A stretch of 64,000 nt of DNA, taken from NCBI GenBank assembly GCA_903872345.1, contig CAIQKM010000166.1, forward strand, positions 49,392 to 113,391, written 5' to 3'. The DNA comes from an uncultured Verrucomicrobia subdivision 3 bacterium. Lineage in GTDB: Bacteria > Verrucomicrobiota > Verrucomicrobiia > Limisphaerales > UBA11358. Position numbers and translations under genes: made by a program. The first letter of the stretch is position 1; the number at the start of each line of letters is the position of its first letter. Of this stretch, positions 8,527 through 17,534 are shown piece by piece. The notes below the pieces were generated by a model. The model was not told where the DNA came from and made no database searches. It was given only the letters and a program-made list of their open reading frames with translations.

Positions 8527-9291
8527 CTTTGATTCTGTCCCTTCTGTCAAAAATTCTCCCCCCCGCACTTGCCTTTCCCAACCGTATGCTATATTACCAC
8601 CGTTAGAGGTTTACATGGTAAACTCACTGTCACGCCCAGATTCGCGCCCGGCCACCCCGCCCCCTTCATCGGCGCGCGGCTCTGCGAGCCGCAGCCATGT
8701 GACGAGACCAGCGGGCCAGATCATTGATCCGCACCCCCATTCAGCCCGGTGGACACGTCAGCGGTTCCCCGAACCGCGCTCCGCCACTTGCAATGCATTG
8801 CCGATGCAAAGCGGCACCACCCCGCAGCCAGCCGATCAAAGTAAATCAAACCAAATCAAACCAATTGCCGGTCCCACTCCCCAGTCCCCATCTGCGTCCA
8901 TCTGTGTCCATCAGTGGTCAAAATCCCCGGTTATATATCCGCACCGTCCGAATCCCAAAACTTTAGCCTTTAGCATTCAGCCTTTAGCATTCGTTAAAAA
9001 GTCCTTTAAAAACGCAAAAATCAAGCTATTTCCAGAATCATCAACCTGCCGGCATAAGCACCAGCCCCGTCCCGGCGTTCTCCCTTTGCGCCCTTGCGCC
9101 TCGGCGTCATTGCGTTACCTCCGGCAATCACGCCATATCAAAGCAAATCAAGGTTTATCAAGGTACTTTGGTTGTTACATTCCCAGTCCATCCATGTCAG
9201 CCCACCGCCCCGCGAACCAGTCATTGGATGTTGGCCGTTCGCTGTTGGATGTTGGATGTTTCCCCAATTTTTAGCCACCTAAGTGATTTAT
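8527..9291. other. Gene-poor intergenic region with dispersed repeats
   Basis: No credible coding frame. It holds a GCGGCTC-N3-GAGCCGC palindrome (8676-8692), AAATCAAACC-type near-repeats (about 8840-8867), a CATCTGCGTCCATCTGTGTCC phrase (from about 8889), TTTAGCATTCAGCC repeats (about 8962-8995), AAATCAAGG repeats (about 9140-9162) and the GATGTTGG block described separately. Open frames across this region translate to low-complexity Pro/Ser/Arg sequence and are rejected. Confidence 0.6.
9219..9260. repeat. TTGGATGTTGG short tandem-like repeat
   Basis: Degenerate iterations of TTGGATGTTGG and GCTGTTGGATGTT. A similar block lies at 35441-35474. Such phrases occur between genes in Verrucomicrobia and related phyla and give spurious peptides of the LDVGC type. 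Confidence 0.5.
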
Positions 9292-10707
9292 ATGCCCCCC
9301 ACGCTCCCCCCACCCGCCACCGGCCCCCGCCGCTTCCCCAGCCTCGCCCAGCTTTGGCACTGGCTCCTTCTGTCTCTCGCCCTGCCAGCAACCGCCCAAC
9401 CCGCCCCCCTCGCCGCCACCAATCCTCCCACCCTGTCACTCACCATCCGCTGCGCAACCAACGAGTTTCTCCTCGGCGATCCCATCCCCGTCGAGTTCGT
9501 CATCCGCAACAATGGCCGCACGGATGCCAAGTACGAAGACCGCAATTATGATCGCGGCGGCCGTCTGCCCGAGTATGAACTAACCGCGCAAACCGCAGCG
9601 GGCGCCCCCGTGCCGGATGCCATCATGCGCTTTCGCCCCGGCATGATGGGCGGTCTGTTCGGCGAAGCGATCCTGCATCCCGGCGAATCCTACACCAAAA
9701 CCATCCCCCTGAATCTCTGGGCCGCCATCCGGGAGCCCGGACAATACGAAGTGACCGGCGCATATCGTCCTGAATACGTTTATGGCACCAATCCCGTCAC
9801 GTCCGCGCCCATCCGCATCATCGTGCGACCCCGCAGCGCGGCGGAGATGCACGCGTATGTGCAAGGCCTGACCAACCGCCTGACCCTGCGTCTGGATTAT
9901 CTGGCCACCCATCCCGGCGGGCGTCCACCCGGACTGGCGGATGCCGATGTGTCGGAGTTGCAGCAGCAACTGATGTACACCGGCAGCGCCGAAGCCGTAT
10001 CGACCCTGCTCCGCGTGGTGTTTGAAAGCGGCGACCACTTCTGGGCCGTGGTGGGCCTCGATGACTATGTCCCCCACACCGCCGAAACCCGGGCGACGCT
10101 CCTGGCGGCGGCGCAGGCACACGGGCTGGAGAAACTGCAAGGCATTCTGCAAGCCCACGAGTTCACGGCCCGGGAAATGAAACCGCTGCTCACCCGGGCG
10201 TTGTCAGAAAACCACCGTGACGAATGGTCATCCGCCGTGTGGCTGGCGTTGAAGTACTACGATGACGACTTCACCCCGCGCCTGATTGCCATTGCCAATG
10301 ACCCGCACGCCCGCTGGGACACCCGGTCCATCGCCCTGCGCGTGCTGACCTATCATCGCACCGATGCCGGCGTGCAGGCGATCAAGACCCTGCTGCGTGA
10401 TCCGGCGCCGGACATGCTGCGTACGTTGTACGAGACCATCGCCAACGGTTATCTTGCCAGCCCGGACAAGTCGCCCAATGTCCGTCCCCTGCGCCCCGAT
10501 GACTTCACCCCCGCCGACCTGCGCCCGCTGATCGAACGATTGCTGGCCTCGGATAACGGCGCGTATCAACTGCAAGTCTGCGGCGTGGTCCTGGCCAAGC
10601 AATTCGGGAGTCCCGAACTGATCCCGCAATTGGAAACCCTCAGCACCAATGCCGACCCGACCATCCGCGGCTGCGCCCGGGACGCTCTCGTGAAGCTCAA
10701 GCACTAA
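9292..10707 (+). CDS. Secreted protein with Ig-like N-domain and HEAT-like helical repeats
   Basis: A 471-residue protein. Residues 1-36 form a Pro-rich n-region and hydrophobic core (LWHWLLLSLALPATAQ), a plausible signal peptide. Residues of about 45-180 look like a beta-sandwich (LSLTIRCATNEFLLGDPIPVEF; EPGQYEVTGAYRPEYV). The remainder consists of helical pairs resembling HEAT repeats, ending PELIPQLETLSTNADPTIRGCARDALVKLK. No catalytic motif. ATG 9292 is chosen over GTG 9283 as the stronger codon. A protein-binding role in the periplasm is inferred. Confidence 0.8.
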   Translation: MPPTLPPPATGPRRFPSLAQLWHWLLLSLALPATAQPAPLAATNPPTLSLTIRCATNEFLLGDPIPVEFVIRNNGRTDAKYEDRNYDRGGRLPEYELTAQTAAGAPVPDAIMRFRPGMMGGLFGEAILHPGESYTKTIPLNLWAAIREPGQYEVTGAYRPEYVYGTNPVTSAPIRIIVRPRSAAEMHAYVQGLTNRLTLRLDYLATHPGGRPPGLADADVSELQQQLMYTGSAEAVSTLLRVVFESGDHFWAVVGLDDYVPHTAETRATLLAAAQAHGLEKLQGILQAHEFTAREMKPLLTRALSENHRDEWSSAVWLALKYYDDDFTPRLIAIANDPHARWDTRSIALRVLTYHRTDAGVQAIKTLLRDPAPDMLRTLYETIANGYLASPDKSPNVRPLRPDDFTPADLRPLIERLLASDNGAYQLQVCGVVLAKQFGSPELIPQLETLSTNADPTIRGCARDALVKLKH

Positions 10708-10750
10708 TATCACTTGCAGTTTGAAACGGGCGCAGCCTGACACAGCCCCC

Positions 10751-10817
10751 AATCCAGAGCCGTGACATCGTCAACAACGCTCGCCGACCGGGTTTTCTCC
10801 CCCACTGCTATTGGTAA
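10751..10817. repeat. Dispersed 68-bp repeat, copy 2
   Basis: Partner of 8122-8189: shares AATCCAGA, CCGTGACATCGTCAA, a C/T-rich middle and ATTGGTAAA. It lies 44 bp after the stop of the HEAT-like gene. Confidence 0.55.
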
Positions 10818-11055
10818 ATGGGGGTATCAGAGGTTCGGGATGAGGTGGCGCTCAGCTATTTAACCCGGGCCAGGGTCAAGATGCGCCCGTTTGAAACCGT
10901 ACTAATGGAGGCCCGCCTCAGCTCCGGAGGAGCGGAATATTTGTAGATTCAGCTCCTATAATAAACAATTTTTTTGTTGTATTGATTTGATGGGTTGACC
11001 AATTTAATTCGATCGGTTTGAACCATTTCAAAAACTGACCAAAAAAAACAGGATC
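10818..11055. other. Intergenic leader of the first PEP-CTERM gene
   Basis: No gene. It contains a small palindrome GCTCC-GGA-GGAGC (about 10921-10934), then turns AT-rich for the last 110 bp before the PEP-CTERM start. TTGACCAATT at about 10995 is close to the reverse complement of the AATTGGTTAA motif found ahead of the other plus-strand PEP-CTERM genes. No clear -35/-10 pair. Confidence 0.45.
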
Positions 11056-11769
11056 ATGAAAATTAACTCTAAATTGTTACTCGGCGCGATCATCACCACT
11101 CTGGGAGTCGTTACCCGTCCCGCCTTGGCCTCGGAATACACCTGGAACGGCTTTTCGTTTCAAGCCAGCCTGACCGACATCACCAGCGCCACGGCTCTCA
11201 ACAGCAGTAATAACGCCACGGCTCTGTCCTACCTAACCGACGCCAGTGTGGATACCGGCATAGGCGATTTGGGGCTGGCGACCAATTCCTTTAGTGCCAA
11301 CGGCGGCATTCTGGCTGGCACCTTTGGCGGCGGCACTTATTATCATCAAAGCGCCAACGACATCCTGCTGGTAGGACCGGGATTTTCGGGCACGAATTAT
11401 TGGGGAACATTTACGGTAAGCCTGTTGTTAAGCAACGGTTCCCAAACTCCCGGACTCGGATTTACCGGGGACAACGCCATCTTTGCGGGGAGCAACCCGA
11501 ACACAGGGATGTTTTTTGAAAACTCCAACGACCAAATATTCTCACTCCCGCCAGACAACAGCGAGTATTACTACCTGCCATTGGATATTTCCTCGTTTGA
11601 TACGGGTGGCTTGGGAGTGACCGGCATTGAACTGAGCAATTTTGGGTTTCGCTTTCTGGATCTCTCTTATGTTGGCGTGACGGACATCACGCCAACACCT
11701 GAACCCGGCACGCTAGCCTTGGCCGCGCTGGGTGGCATTGGCTTCCTGATCGCGCGTCGCCGGAAGTAA
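11056..11769 (+). CDS. PEP-CTERM sorting-domain protein
   Basis: A 237-residue exported protein: signal peptide 1-25 (LLLGAIITTLGVVTRPALA-SE), a Ser/Thr/Asn/Gly-rich beta-structured body, and the C-terminal sorting signal PTPEPGTLALAALGGIGFL followed by IARRRK. The PEP motif, hydrophobic helix and basic tail are recognised and cleaved by exosortase in the inner membrane, so the body is delivered to the cell surface or matrix. The AT-rich leader and a strong terminator immediately downstream show a single-gene transcript. Function of the body is unknown. Confidence 0.92.
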   Translation: MKINSKLLLGAIITTLGVVTRPALASEYTWNGFSFQASLTDITSATALNSSNNATALSYLTDASVDTGIGDLGLATNSFSANGGILAGTFGGGTYYHQSANDILLVGPGFSGTNYWGTFTVSLLLSNGSQTPGLGFTGDNAIFAGSNPNTGMFFENSNDQIFSLPPDNSEYYYLPLDISSFDTGGLGVTGIELSNFGFRFLDLSYVGVTDITPTPEPGTLALAALGGIGFLIARRRK

Positions 11770-11791
11770 ACGCCACCAGGATTTTTGTTCA

Positions 11792-11822
11792 CCCCGCACG
11801 GAGAAATCCGTGCGGGGGTTTT
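11792..11822 (+). terminator. Intrinsic terminator of PEP-CTERM gene
   Basis: A perfect 11-bp stem CCCCGCACGGA/TCCGTGCGGGG with a GAAA tetraloop, followed by GTTTT, begins 23 bp after the stop codon. Confidence 0.9.
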
Positions 11823-11917
11823 ATGCAACGGCAAGGCGAATTATTTGAATCTTCGTCGGGCACGGATGCCAGCCATCTTGGCAAACCCGGCGATGGCACT
11901 GTTTCAAAAACGGTAGT

Positions 11918-11953
11918 TTAAAAAAGAACGGCGTGGAGCCTTCGCTCCACGCC
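11918..11953 (-). terminator. Intrinsic terminator of AsmA-like gene
   Basis: A perfect 10-bp stem GGCGTGGAGC/GCTCCACGCC (11930-11953) with loop CTTC. Read on the minus strand it is followed by GTTCTTTTTT. It lies 38 bp past the stop at 11991. Confidence 0.85.
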
Positions 11954-11990
11954 GGCATGAAAACCTTTCGGGAATTTAATTCCCGATTGC

Positions 11991-12797
11991 CTATTTCCCA
12001 AACAAACCGCCAATGCCCTTGCCAATTTTGTTCAGGCCTTCCGCGGCAGCCTTGCCGGCGTCCTTCGCGGCGTCGGTGGCTCCCTTGCCCAGATCGGTGG
12101 CGGCGTTGCCGACCGCCTTGAGCGTGGAACTGGTAACCGCACTCATCACCTGCTGAACGAGCTCGCCGGGCGTAATGCCGTTGGTGCCGGTGCCGAGATC
12201 CTTCAGTTCAATGTCCGGCAGCGGCAGGCTGGGCAGCGGCAGTTCCTTGCCGGCAAACAGCTTGATGGAACCGTGCACCTTGGCGTTCGTGATCAGGAAA
12301 TGATCCACTTCCAGCTTCTTGCCGGGACCGGCGGGCTTGGCCGGGGTCGCGGCCGGAGCGTTCGTGGAAGGACCACCCGTAAGCCCGGTGACAAAATCAT
12401 TCACGTTCTGCTGGATCTTGGTGAGGTTGTTGCCGGAGAGACCGCCTTCAAAGGTGATTTCCGGGGCGTCCACCTGGATGTTTTTCACAATGATCTTGTC
12501 CGAAAGCAGCGAGGAGGGAACCACCTGGACTTCCGCCAGGCCAACGCTGATGGCGGTCGGTTCTTTGTAACCATCCGGATTGCCAATGACAAAACCCTTG
12601 ATCTTGGCCGAACCGCTGAGCATGGAGATATTGACCGCGTCCACTTTCATCGTCACCTGGGTGACTTTGGGACCGACCGTTTCGATGCCGGTTTTCACGA
12701 TTTTATCGAGAAAAAGGCCGACGACCAGCACGGCCGCAACGATGAGGACAACCACGAGTATGCCGGTGATAAGCAACAGTTTTTTGAGCTTCTTCAT
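11991..12797 (-). CDS. AsmA/DUF748-like single-pass membrane protein
   Basis: A 268-residue protein with one N-terminal membrane anchor (LLLITGILVVVLIVAAVLVVGLFL) and a periplasmic domain of alternating beta strands typical of AsmA-like lipid-transfer proteins (VKVDAVNISMLSGSAKIKGFVIGNPDGY; IIVKNIQVDAPEITFEGGL). A Pro/Ala-rich linker (about 150-170) and a C-terminal amphipathic Ala/Gly/Lys helix (ATDLGKGATDAAKDAGKAAA) follow. The family assignment is by pattern; a role in envelope lipid homeostasis would be inference. It has its own terminator. Confidence 0.75.
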   Translation of the reverse strand: MKKLKKLLLITGILVVVLIVAAVLVVGLFLDKIVKTGIETVGPKVTQVTMKVDAVNISMLSGSAKIKGFVIGNPDGYKEPTAISVGLAEVQVVPSSLLSDKIIVKNIQVDAPEITFEGGLSGNNLTKIQQNVNDFVTGLTGGPSTNAPAATPAKPAGPGKKLEVDHFLITNAKVHGSIKLFAGKELPLPSLPLPDIELKDLGTGTNGITPGELVQQVMSAVTSSTLKAVGNAATDLGKGATDAAKDAGKAAAEGLNKIGKGIGGLFGK

Positions 12798-12926
12798 AAT
12801 ATTTACTTTTTAACATTCTACCGGTCATTTTACCAGAAGTTTTCTGAAAATTGGCGTTGATTCCCACCCCAAACCCGCCTATTCTCGTATGGCTGTGGGC
12901 CAAAACCGCACCAAGGATTCGCGCTC

Positions 12927-14543
12927 ATGAAAAAAACCGCTGCGACCCAATCACTAGGAAAAACCATCGGCACCAAAGTCTCATCGGCACCCTTAACCGG
13001 GGTCAAGCCCAGTGAAAAAACGACGGCCAAGCCCAAGCGCGCCGCGCAAGATTCCCCCACCCCTGCCGTCAGCCCCGTTGCCCCCATAAAACCCGCCCGA
13101 ATGTCTGCCAAACCCCTGCTGGAGACCACCTCTGAGGTGGCCAAATCGCTGCCCAAAACCAAGTCCGAGGCCGCCAAACCCGCCAAAACCACCCCCCTCC
13201 CGCCGGAAGAGCCCAAGGCCAAGACCAAAGTAGATGCCAGTACCGTCGTCCGCCGCACTTACACCCGCCGCAAAGCCACCGAAACCGCCGAACCGCTCCC
13301 CATCCCAGCCATTCTCCTCGAAGGAGATGAACCCGCTCCCAGCATCATTGGCGGTCCGGGCGAGAAATTTTCCCTCGGAGCCACCCCGCCCACCCAAAGC
13401 TTCACCGGCGGCGACCTCCCCGAAAGTTACGGCACCAAAAAGCTTTTCCTCACCGCGCGCGATCCGCATTGGCTGTACGCCCATTGGGACCTGACCCGCG
13501 AACAGCAGAACGATTACAACGGGCTCTCCACGGACGGCCATCTGGTGCTCCGCATTTTCGCCGGAAAAATTGAAGGTCATCCGGCTTACGAAATCCACGT
13601 CCATCCCGAATCCCGTCACTGGTTTGCCCACGTGGAACGCGCCGGCAACACCTATGCCGCCGAACTTGGTTATTATTCCGCCTTGGGCAAGTGGATGCGC
13701 ATCGCCGTTTCCAGCGGCACCCTCACCCCGCCCGATGCCGCCGCCGCCGAAAGCGAAGCCGAATACGCCACCATTCCCTTTGAATTCCCCTTCGCCAAAC
13801 TGATGCAAATCATTGAGGAAGCGGTGCGCGACAATGTGCCGCTCACGCATGCCATCGAGGAATTGCGCCGCCATGGCCATCCCGATCTCCCCCGCTTCTC
13901 CTCCTCCGGTCTTTCATCCGTCGCCCCGTCGCCCTCCAGCGGTACCGCCGCCGCCAGCCCCTTTGCCGCTGCCGGCACGGTCGGCGCTCCGGTCAGCCCA
14001 ACCACCGGACCGGCGCAAACCCGCGTCTGGACCCCGGAACAGGAACGTGCGCTCGCCAAAATCATCAGCATTGATGAAACCCGCCGCGTCTGGATGGGTT
14101 CGCTGGAAATCACCGAACTGATCCGCCGCCGCCTCGCCCATGATGTCACCTCGCCGGTGGCCGGCTTTAACACCCCGCAAAGCTTCGCCCCGGCCGGCCT
14201 TGCGAGCGCCTCCAGCCCCAGCGGTCAACCGCCGGGCTCGGACAAACCAAAATCGTTCTGGTTCAATGTCAACGCCGAACTCATCATCTACGGCGCCACG
14301 GAACCCAATGCCCGCGTCACCCTCGGCGGCCACGAAATCAAACTGCGCTCCGACGGCACCTTCAGCTTCCGCTTCGCGCTGCCGGACGGCAAATATGATC
14401 TCCCCGCCGTGGCCATTTCCGCCGACGGCACCGATGGCCGTGCCGCCGAATTGAAATTTGTCCGCGAAACGGAATACCGTGGCGATGTCGGCCAGACCCC
14501 GCAGGATCCGGCCCTCAAACCGCCGCTCGCCGACAACGTCTAA
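12927..14543 (+). CDS. DUF4912 domain protein
   Basis: A 538-residue cytoplasmic protein. Residues 1-120 are a low-complexity Lys/Ala/Pro/Thr tail. The DUF4912 domain spans about 165-300: TKKLFLTARDPHWLYAHWDLT, LVLRIFAGKIEGHPAYEIHV, and a strand-rich core ending IPFEFPFAKLMQIIEEA. After a Ser/Pro linker, a helical segment (TPEQERALAKIISIDETRRV) precedes a second Ig-like domain (FWFNVNAELIIYGATEPNARV). It starts 130 bp from the divergent AsmA gene and precedes the membrane protein and GH57 enzyme, an arrangement recurring in this phylum that suggests a scaffold or glucan-binding role. No catalytic residues recognised. Confidence 0.85.
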   Translation: MKKTAATQSLGKTIGTKVSSAPLTGVKPSEKTTAKPKRAAQDSPTPAVSPVAPIKPARMSAKPLLETTSEVAKSLPKTKSEAAKPAKTTPLPPEEPKAKTKVDASTVVRRTYTRRKATETAEPLPIPAILLEGDEPAPSIIGGPGEKFSLGATPPTQSFTGGDLPESYGTKKLFLTARDPHWLYAHWDLTREQQNDYNGLSTDGHLVLRIFAGKIEGHPAYEIHVHPESRHWFAHVERAGNTYAAELGYYSALGKWMRIAVSSGTLTPPDAAAAESEAEYATIPFEFPFAKLMQIIEEAVRDNVPLTHAIEELRRHGHPDLPRFSSSGLSSVAPSPSSGTAAASPFAAAGTVGAPVSPTTGPAQTRVWTPEQERALAKIISIDETRRVWMGSLEITELIRRRLAHDVTSPVAGFNTPQSFAPAGLASASSPSGQPPGSDKPKSFWFNVNAELIIYGATEPNARVTLGGHEIKLRSDGTFSFRFALPDGKYDLPAVAISADGTDGRAAELKFVRETEYRGDVGQTPQDPALKPPLADNV

Positions 14544-14561
14544 TTTCCACCCGGAGACCGC

Positions 14562-14792
14562 ATGGATGCCTCCCAACGCGGAGCCTTGATGCTCGTCCGG
14601 GTAATCGCCCTCGCCCTCCTCGGCTGGTCGATCGTTAATTTTGCCTTGTACCTGGCCATCACCCAGCATGATCATGCCGACATGCAGATCATTCCGTGCC
14701 TGCTCAAGTTCCTGCCGGGACTGATCGGCATCATTTTATTGATCAAAGCCCGGGCCCTGGCGGAGTGGATTGCGGACAAACTGGAAGAATAG
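14562..14792 (+). CDS. Small two-helix membrane protein
   Basis: A 76-residue protein with two hydrophobic helices (MLVRVIALALLGWSIVNFALYLAI and IIPCLLKFLPGLIGIILLI) joined by a His/Asp-containing loop, and a charged C-terminus. It lies 18 bp after the DUF4912 gene and 33 bp before the GH57 gene, so it is almost certainly co-transcribed. No family recognised. Confidence 0.75.
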   Translation: MDASQRGALMLVRVIALALLGWSIVNFALYLAITQHDHADMQIIPCLLKFLPGLIGIILLIKARALAEWIADKLEE

Positions 14793-14825
14793 TCCCACCC
14801 TTTTCACGCGCCCACCCATTCCATC

Positions 14826-16397
14826 ATGCAAGGCTATCTTTCACTGGTCCTCCATGCGCACCTGCCGTTTGTGCGGCATCCGGAACACGACAAATTTCTC
14901 GAGGAAAGCTGGCTGTTTGAAGCCATCACGGAAACGTACCTGCCGCTGATCAACGTGCTCAACGGCTGGCAGCGCGACCTGCTGGAAGCCCGCCTGACCC
15001 TGTCTCTTTCGCCCACGCTCTGCTCCATGCTGCTGGACCCGCTCCTGTGCGAACGCTATGCCCGGCATCTGGACAGCCTGATTGAGCTGGCGGAAAAGGA
15101 GGTTCACCGCACGCACTGGGACCGCGCCTACCGCGATCTGGCGTGGATGTACCACCAGAAATTCACCCTCGCCCGGGAAACTTGGCGCTGCCATCAGGGC
15201 AATCTCATCAGCGCGTTCAAGCAATTTCAGGACGCCGGCCTGCTGGAAATCATAACCACCGCCGCCACCCATGGGTTGCTGCCACTGATGGCCAACCACC
15301 CGCAATCCATCCGCGGCCAGATCCTCACCGCGCGCGACCATTACGTGAGCTGCTTCGGCCGGCCCCCGCGCGGCATCTGGCTGCCCGAATGCGCGTACCT
15401 GAGCGGCGTGGAGGATTTTTTGCAGGAGGCCGACATCCGCTGGTTCATTCTCGATACGCACGGCATTTTGCATGCCCAGCCCCGCCCGCGCTACGGCACC
15501 TACGCGCCCATTTACACCCCCCGGGGCGTGGCCGCCTTTGGCCGCGACTACGATTCCTCCCGCCAAGTCTGGAGCAAGCACGAGGGTTATCCCGGCGACC
15601 CGCGCTACCGTGATTTCTATCGCGACATCGGCTTCGACCTCGATTTCGATTACGTCCGCCCCCACCTGCCCTCGCCCGACAATCGCGGTTTCACCGGCAT
15701 CAAATATTTCCGCATCACCGGCACCGGCGAAAAGAAAGTGTACCAACGGGACCATGCCCTGGCCGCCGCCAGCGAACATGCCCGGCACTTTCTGGATGAG
15801 CGCGTGAAGCAGGTGCGTGAAATCGCGCCGCTGCTCGATCGCCCGCCCATCATTGTCGCACCCTACGATGCCGAGCTATTCGGCCATTGGTGGTATGAAG
15901 GCCCCGAGTTTGTGGATTTCCTCGTCCGCAAACTGTGCCAGGAGCAAAAGGACATCGCGCTCATCACGCCCACGGAATATCTGAAAAAGTATCCGACCAA
16001 CCAGGTCGCCACGCCCGGCTCCTCGAGCTGGGGCGAGGAAGGTTACTGGCGGGTGTGGCTCAACGAATCAAACGAGTGGATCCATCCGCACCTGCAAATC
16101 GCCCAGGAACGCATGGCCGATCTCGCCAACCGCTTTCCATCCGCCGAAGGCCTGCCCGCCCGCGCCCTGCGCCAGGCCGCCCGCGAACTGCTGCTTGCCC
16201 AGGCCAGCGACTGGCCCTTCATTCTCCGCGCCAAAACCAGCTCCGAATACGCCCGCCGCCGCGTGAAAGACCACCTGCTCCGCTTCATCGCCCTGCACGA
16301 GCAACTGACGCTCACCCGCATCGACGAAAACTGGCTCCGCGAAGTCGAAGCCCGGGACAATCTCTTCCCGGATATCAAATGGCAATACTGGCGGTAA
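14826..16397 (+). CDS. GH57 family 1,4-alpha-glucan branching enzyme
   Basis: This 523-residue enzyme would create alpha-1,6 branches in glycogen-like glucan. It carries the GH57 N-terminal motif HAHLPFVRHPE (residues 10-20), the nucleophile motif WLPECAYLSGVE (E188) and the acid motif APYDAELFGHWW (D348). Both positions agree closely with archaeal GH57 branching enzymes (about E183 and D354), and length is typical. The C-terminal helical DUF1957 region (LLLAQASDWPFILRAKTSSEYA) is present. Last gene of the DUF4912 - membrane protein - GH57 run. Confidence 0.92.
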   Translation: MQGYLSLVLHAHLPFVRHPEHDKFLEESWLFEAITETYLPLINVLNGWQRDLLEARLTLSLSPTLCSMLLDPLLCERYARHLDSLIELAEKEVHRTHWDRAYRDLAWMYHQKFTLARETWRCHQGNLISAFKQFQDAGLLEIITTAATHGLLPLMANHPQSIRGQILTARDHYVSCFGRPPRGIWLPECAYLSGVEDFLQEADIRWFILDTHGILHAQPRPRYGTYAPIYTPRGVAAFGRDYDSSRQVWSKHEGYPGDPRYRDFYRDIGFDLDFDYVRPHLPSPDNRGFTGIKYFRITGTGEKKVYQRDHALAAASEHARHFLDERVKQVREIAPLLDRPPIIVAPYDAELFGHWWYEGPEFVDFLVRKLCQEQKDIALITPTEYLKKYPTNQVATPGSSSWGEEGYWRVWLNESNEWIHPHLQIAQERMADLANRFPSAEGLPARALRQAARELLLAQASDWPFILRAKTSSEYARRRVKDHLLRFIALHEQLTLTRIDENWLREVEARDNLFPDIKWQYWR

Positions 16398-16429
16398 CCT
16401 TGTGTGCAGCTGCCGGCTAAAAACAAATG

Positions 16430-16969
16430 TTATTGTAAAGAAGCCGCTCGCATCTGGGATGCCCCCAATCCCGTCACCCCAGTGCGAATGACCACTACCG
16501 GACAAGGCGAGTTTTGAATGACATGCTTTACCGTATGGCGTCGGAACGGCCCCGACAACCAGCTACGGTCACGCGTACCCATGACAATCAGTCTGGCATT
16601 GGTGGCCAAAGCTTCGTTGAGAATCACCTCATGAACCAGCCCTTCCCGGACCCGAATTGAAAAAACCGTCCCGCCTTTGCCCTCCTGGACCAGCCCGACC
16701 AGCTTGGTCAATTCCTGGCGGGCGGTCCTGCCCAAAGCGGGAATCATCCCGGCCGGCAACCTGGGTTCCTCCTGCCGGGTAAAATTGGATTGGATGACGT
16801 GCAGCAAATCAACCATGGCATCAAATTTTTCCGCCATCAACTTGGCGTACTGCAGGGTTTCAAGGGTGCAGACCGAAAAATCAACCGGCATAAGCACCCG
16901 CCGGATACTCAAACCATCGGGCTGGCCACCGTTCGTATTTGCGTTTTTTGCTGCTTCGGATGAGATCAT
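16430..16969 (-). CDS. Universal stress protein (UspA fold)
   Basis: A 179-residue cytoplasmic protein with one Usp domain: first strand RRVLMPVDFSVCTLETLQYA, then LIVMGTRDRSW and a final NSPCPVVVIRTG. The ATP-binding pattern G-x2-G-x9-G(S/T) is degraded (GTRDRSWLSGPFRRHT), so ATP binding is uncertain. The extra 20 N-terminal residues are polar. It converges on the GH57 gene with a 32-bp gap in which I see no clear terminator. Confidence 0.88.
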   Translation of the reverse strand: MISSEAAKNANTNGGQPDGLSIRRVLMPVDFSVCTLETLQYAKLMAEKFDAMVDLLHVIQSNFTRQEEPRLPAGMIPALGRTARQELTKLVGLVQEGKGGTVFSIRVREGLVHEVILNEALATNARLIVMGTRDRSWLSGPFRRHTVKHVIQNSPCPVVVIRTGVTGLGASQMRAASLQ

Positions 16970-17146
16970 GGCAATGCCGTTTTATTTACAACCAAATTGT
17001 CACCAGCCGGGCGTTCGGGATAATCAATTGACGGTCTCAACACATATAAAAGTTATCAATGGCAATCCCGGCCGGTAAAATTGGCCGCCGGTAAATTCCC
17101 CTTCGGGATTGCCTTTAACCGCTCTCCTGCCCAAGCTGTTTCCGCC

Positions 17147-17473
17147 ATGAAATCCGCCGCTGCCTTCGCCTTGGTGCTGGTTACCGCTCCCAATCTCAAA
17201 ACCGCCCGCGCCCTGGCCCGCACCGTCCTCAAAGACAAGCTGGCCGCCTGCGTCAATCTGGTTCCACAAATTGAATCCCACTACTGGTGGCAGGGCAAGA
17301 TCGAGTCGGGCGCAGAAGTGCTGATGGTCATAAAAACCCGCAAAACCCGTTTGAAAGCCTTGGAAAAAGCCATCCTGGCAGCCCACCCCTACGATACCCC
17401 GGAATTCCTCGTCCTGCCCCTCACGGCGGGCAATGGAAACTATTTGCAATGGCTGGCCGCAAGTTCCGGCTAA
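17147..17473 (+). CDS. cutA: CutA-family divalent cation tolerance protein
   Basis: The 108-residue protein has the size and signature of trimeric CutA1: LVLVTAPNLKTARALAR at the start, LAACVNLVPQIESHYWWQGKIE in the middle and VIKTRKTRLKALEKAILAAHPYDTPEFLVLPLTAGNGNYLQWL at the end. ATG 17147 fits the family start; the frame is open back to 17081 but upstream codons have no counterpart in CutA. Linked historically to copper tolerance, its biochemical role remains unclear. Confidence 0.93.
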   Translation: MKSAAAFALVLVTAPNLKTARALARTVLKDKLAACVNLVPQIESHYWWQGKIESGAEVLMVIKTRKTRLKALEKAILAAHPYDTPEFLVLPLTAGNGNYLQWLAASSG

Positions 17474-17534
17474 ATTTTTGCCTTAAATTTGGAAAATGGG
17501 TTGAACCATCGCAAAGTCGGGTTAGATTGCGTAT

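Noticed and set aside
6339..8606. Plus-strand 755-codon frame overlapping the PurD-like gene
   Set aside because: Arg/His/Pro-rich, covers two real genes and a repeat; no domain.
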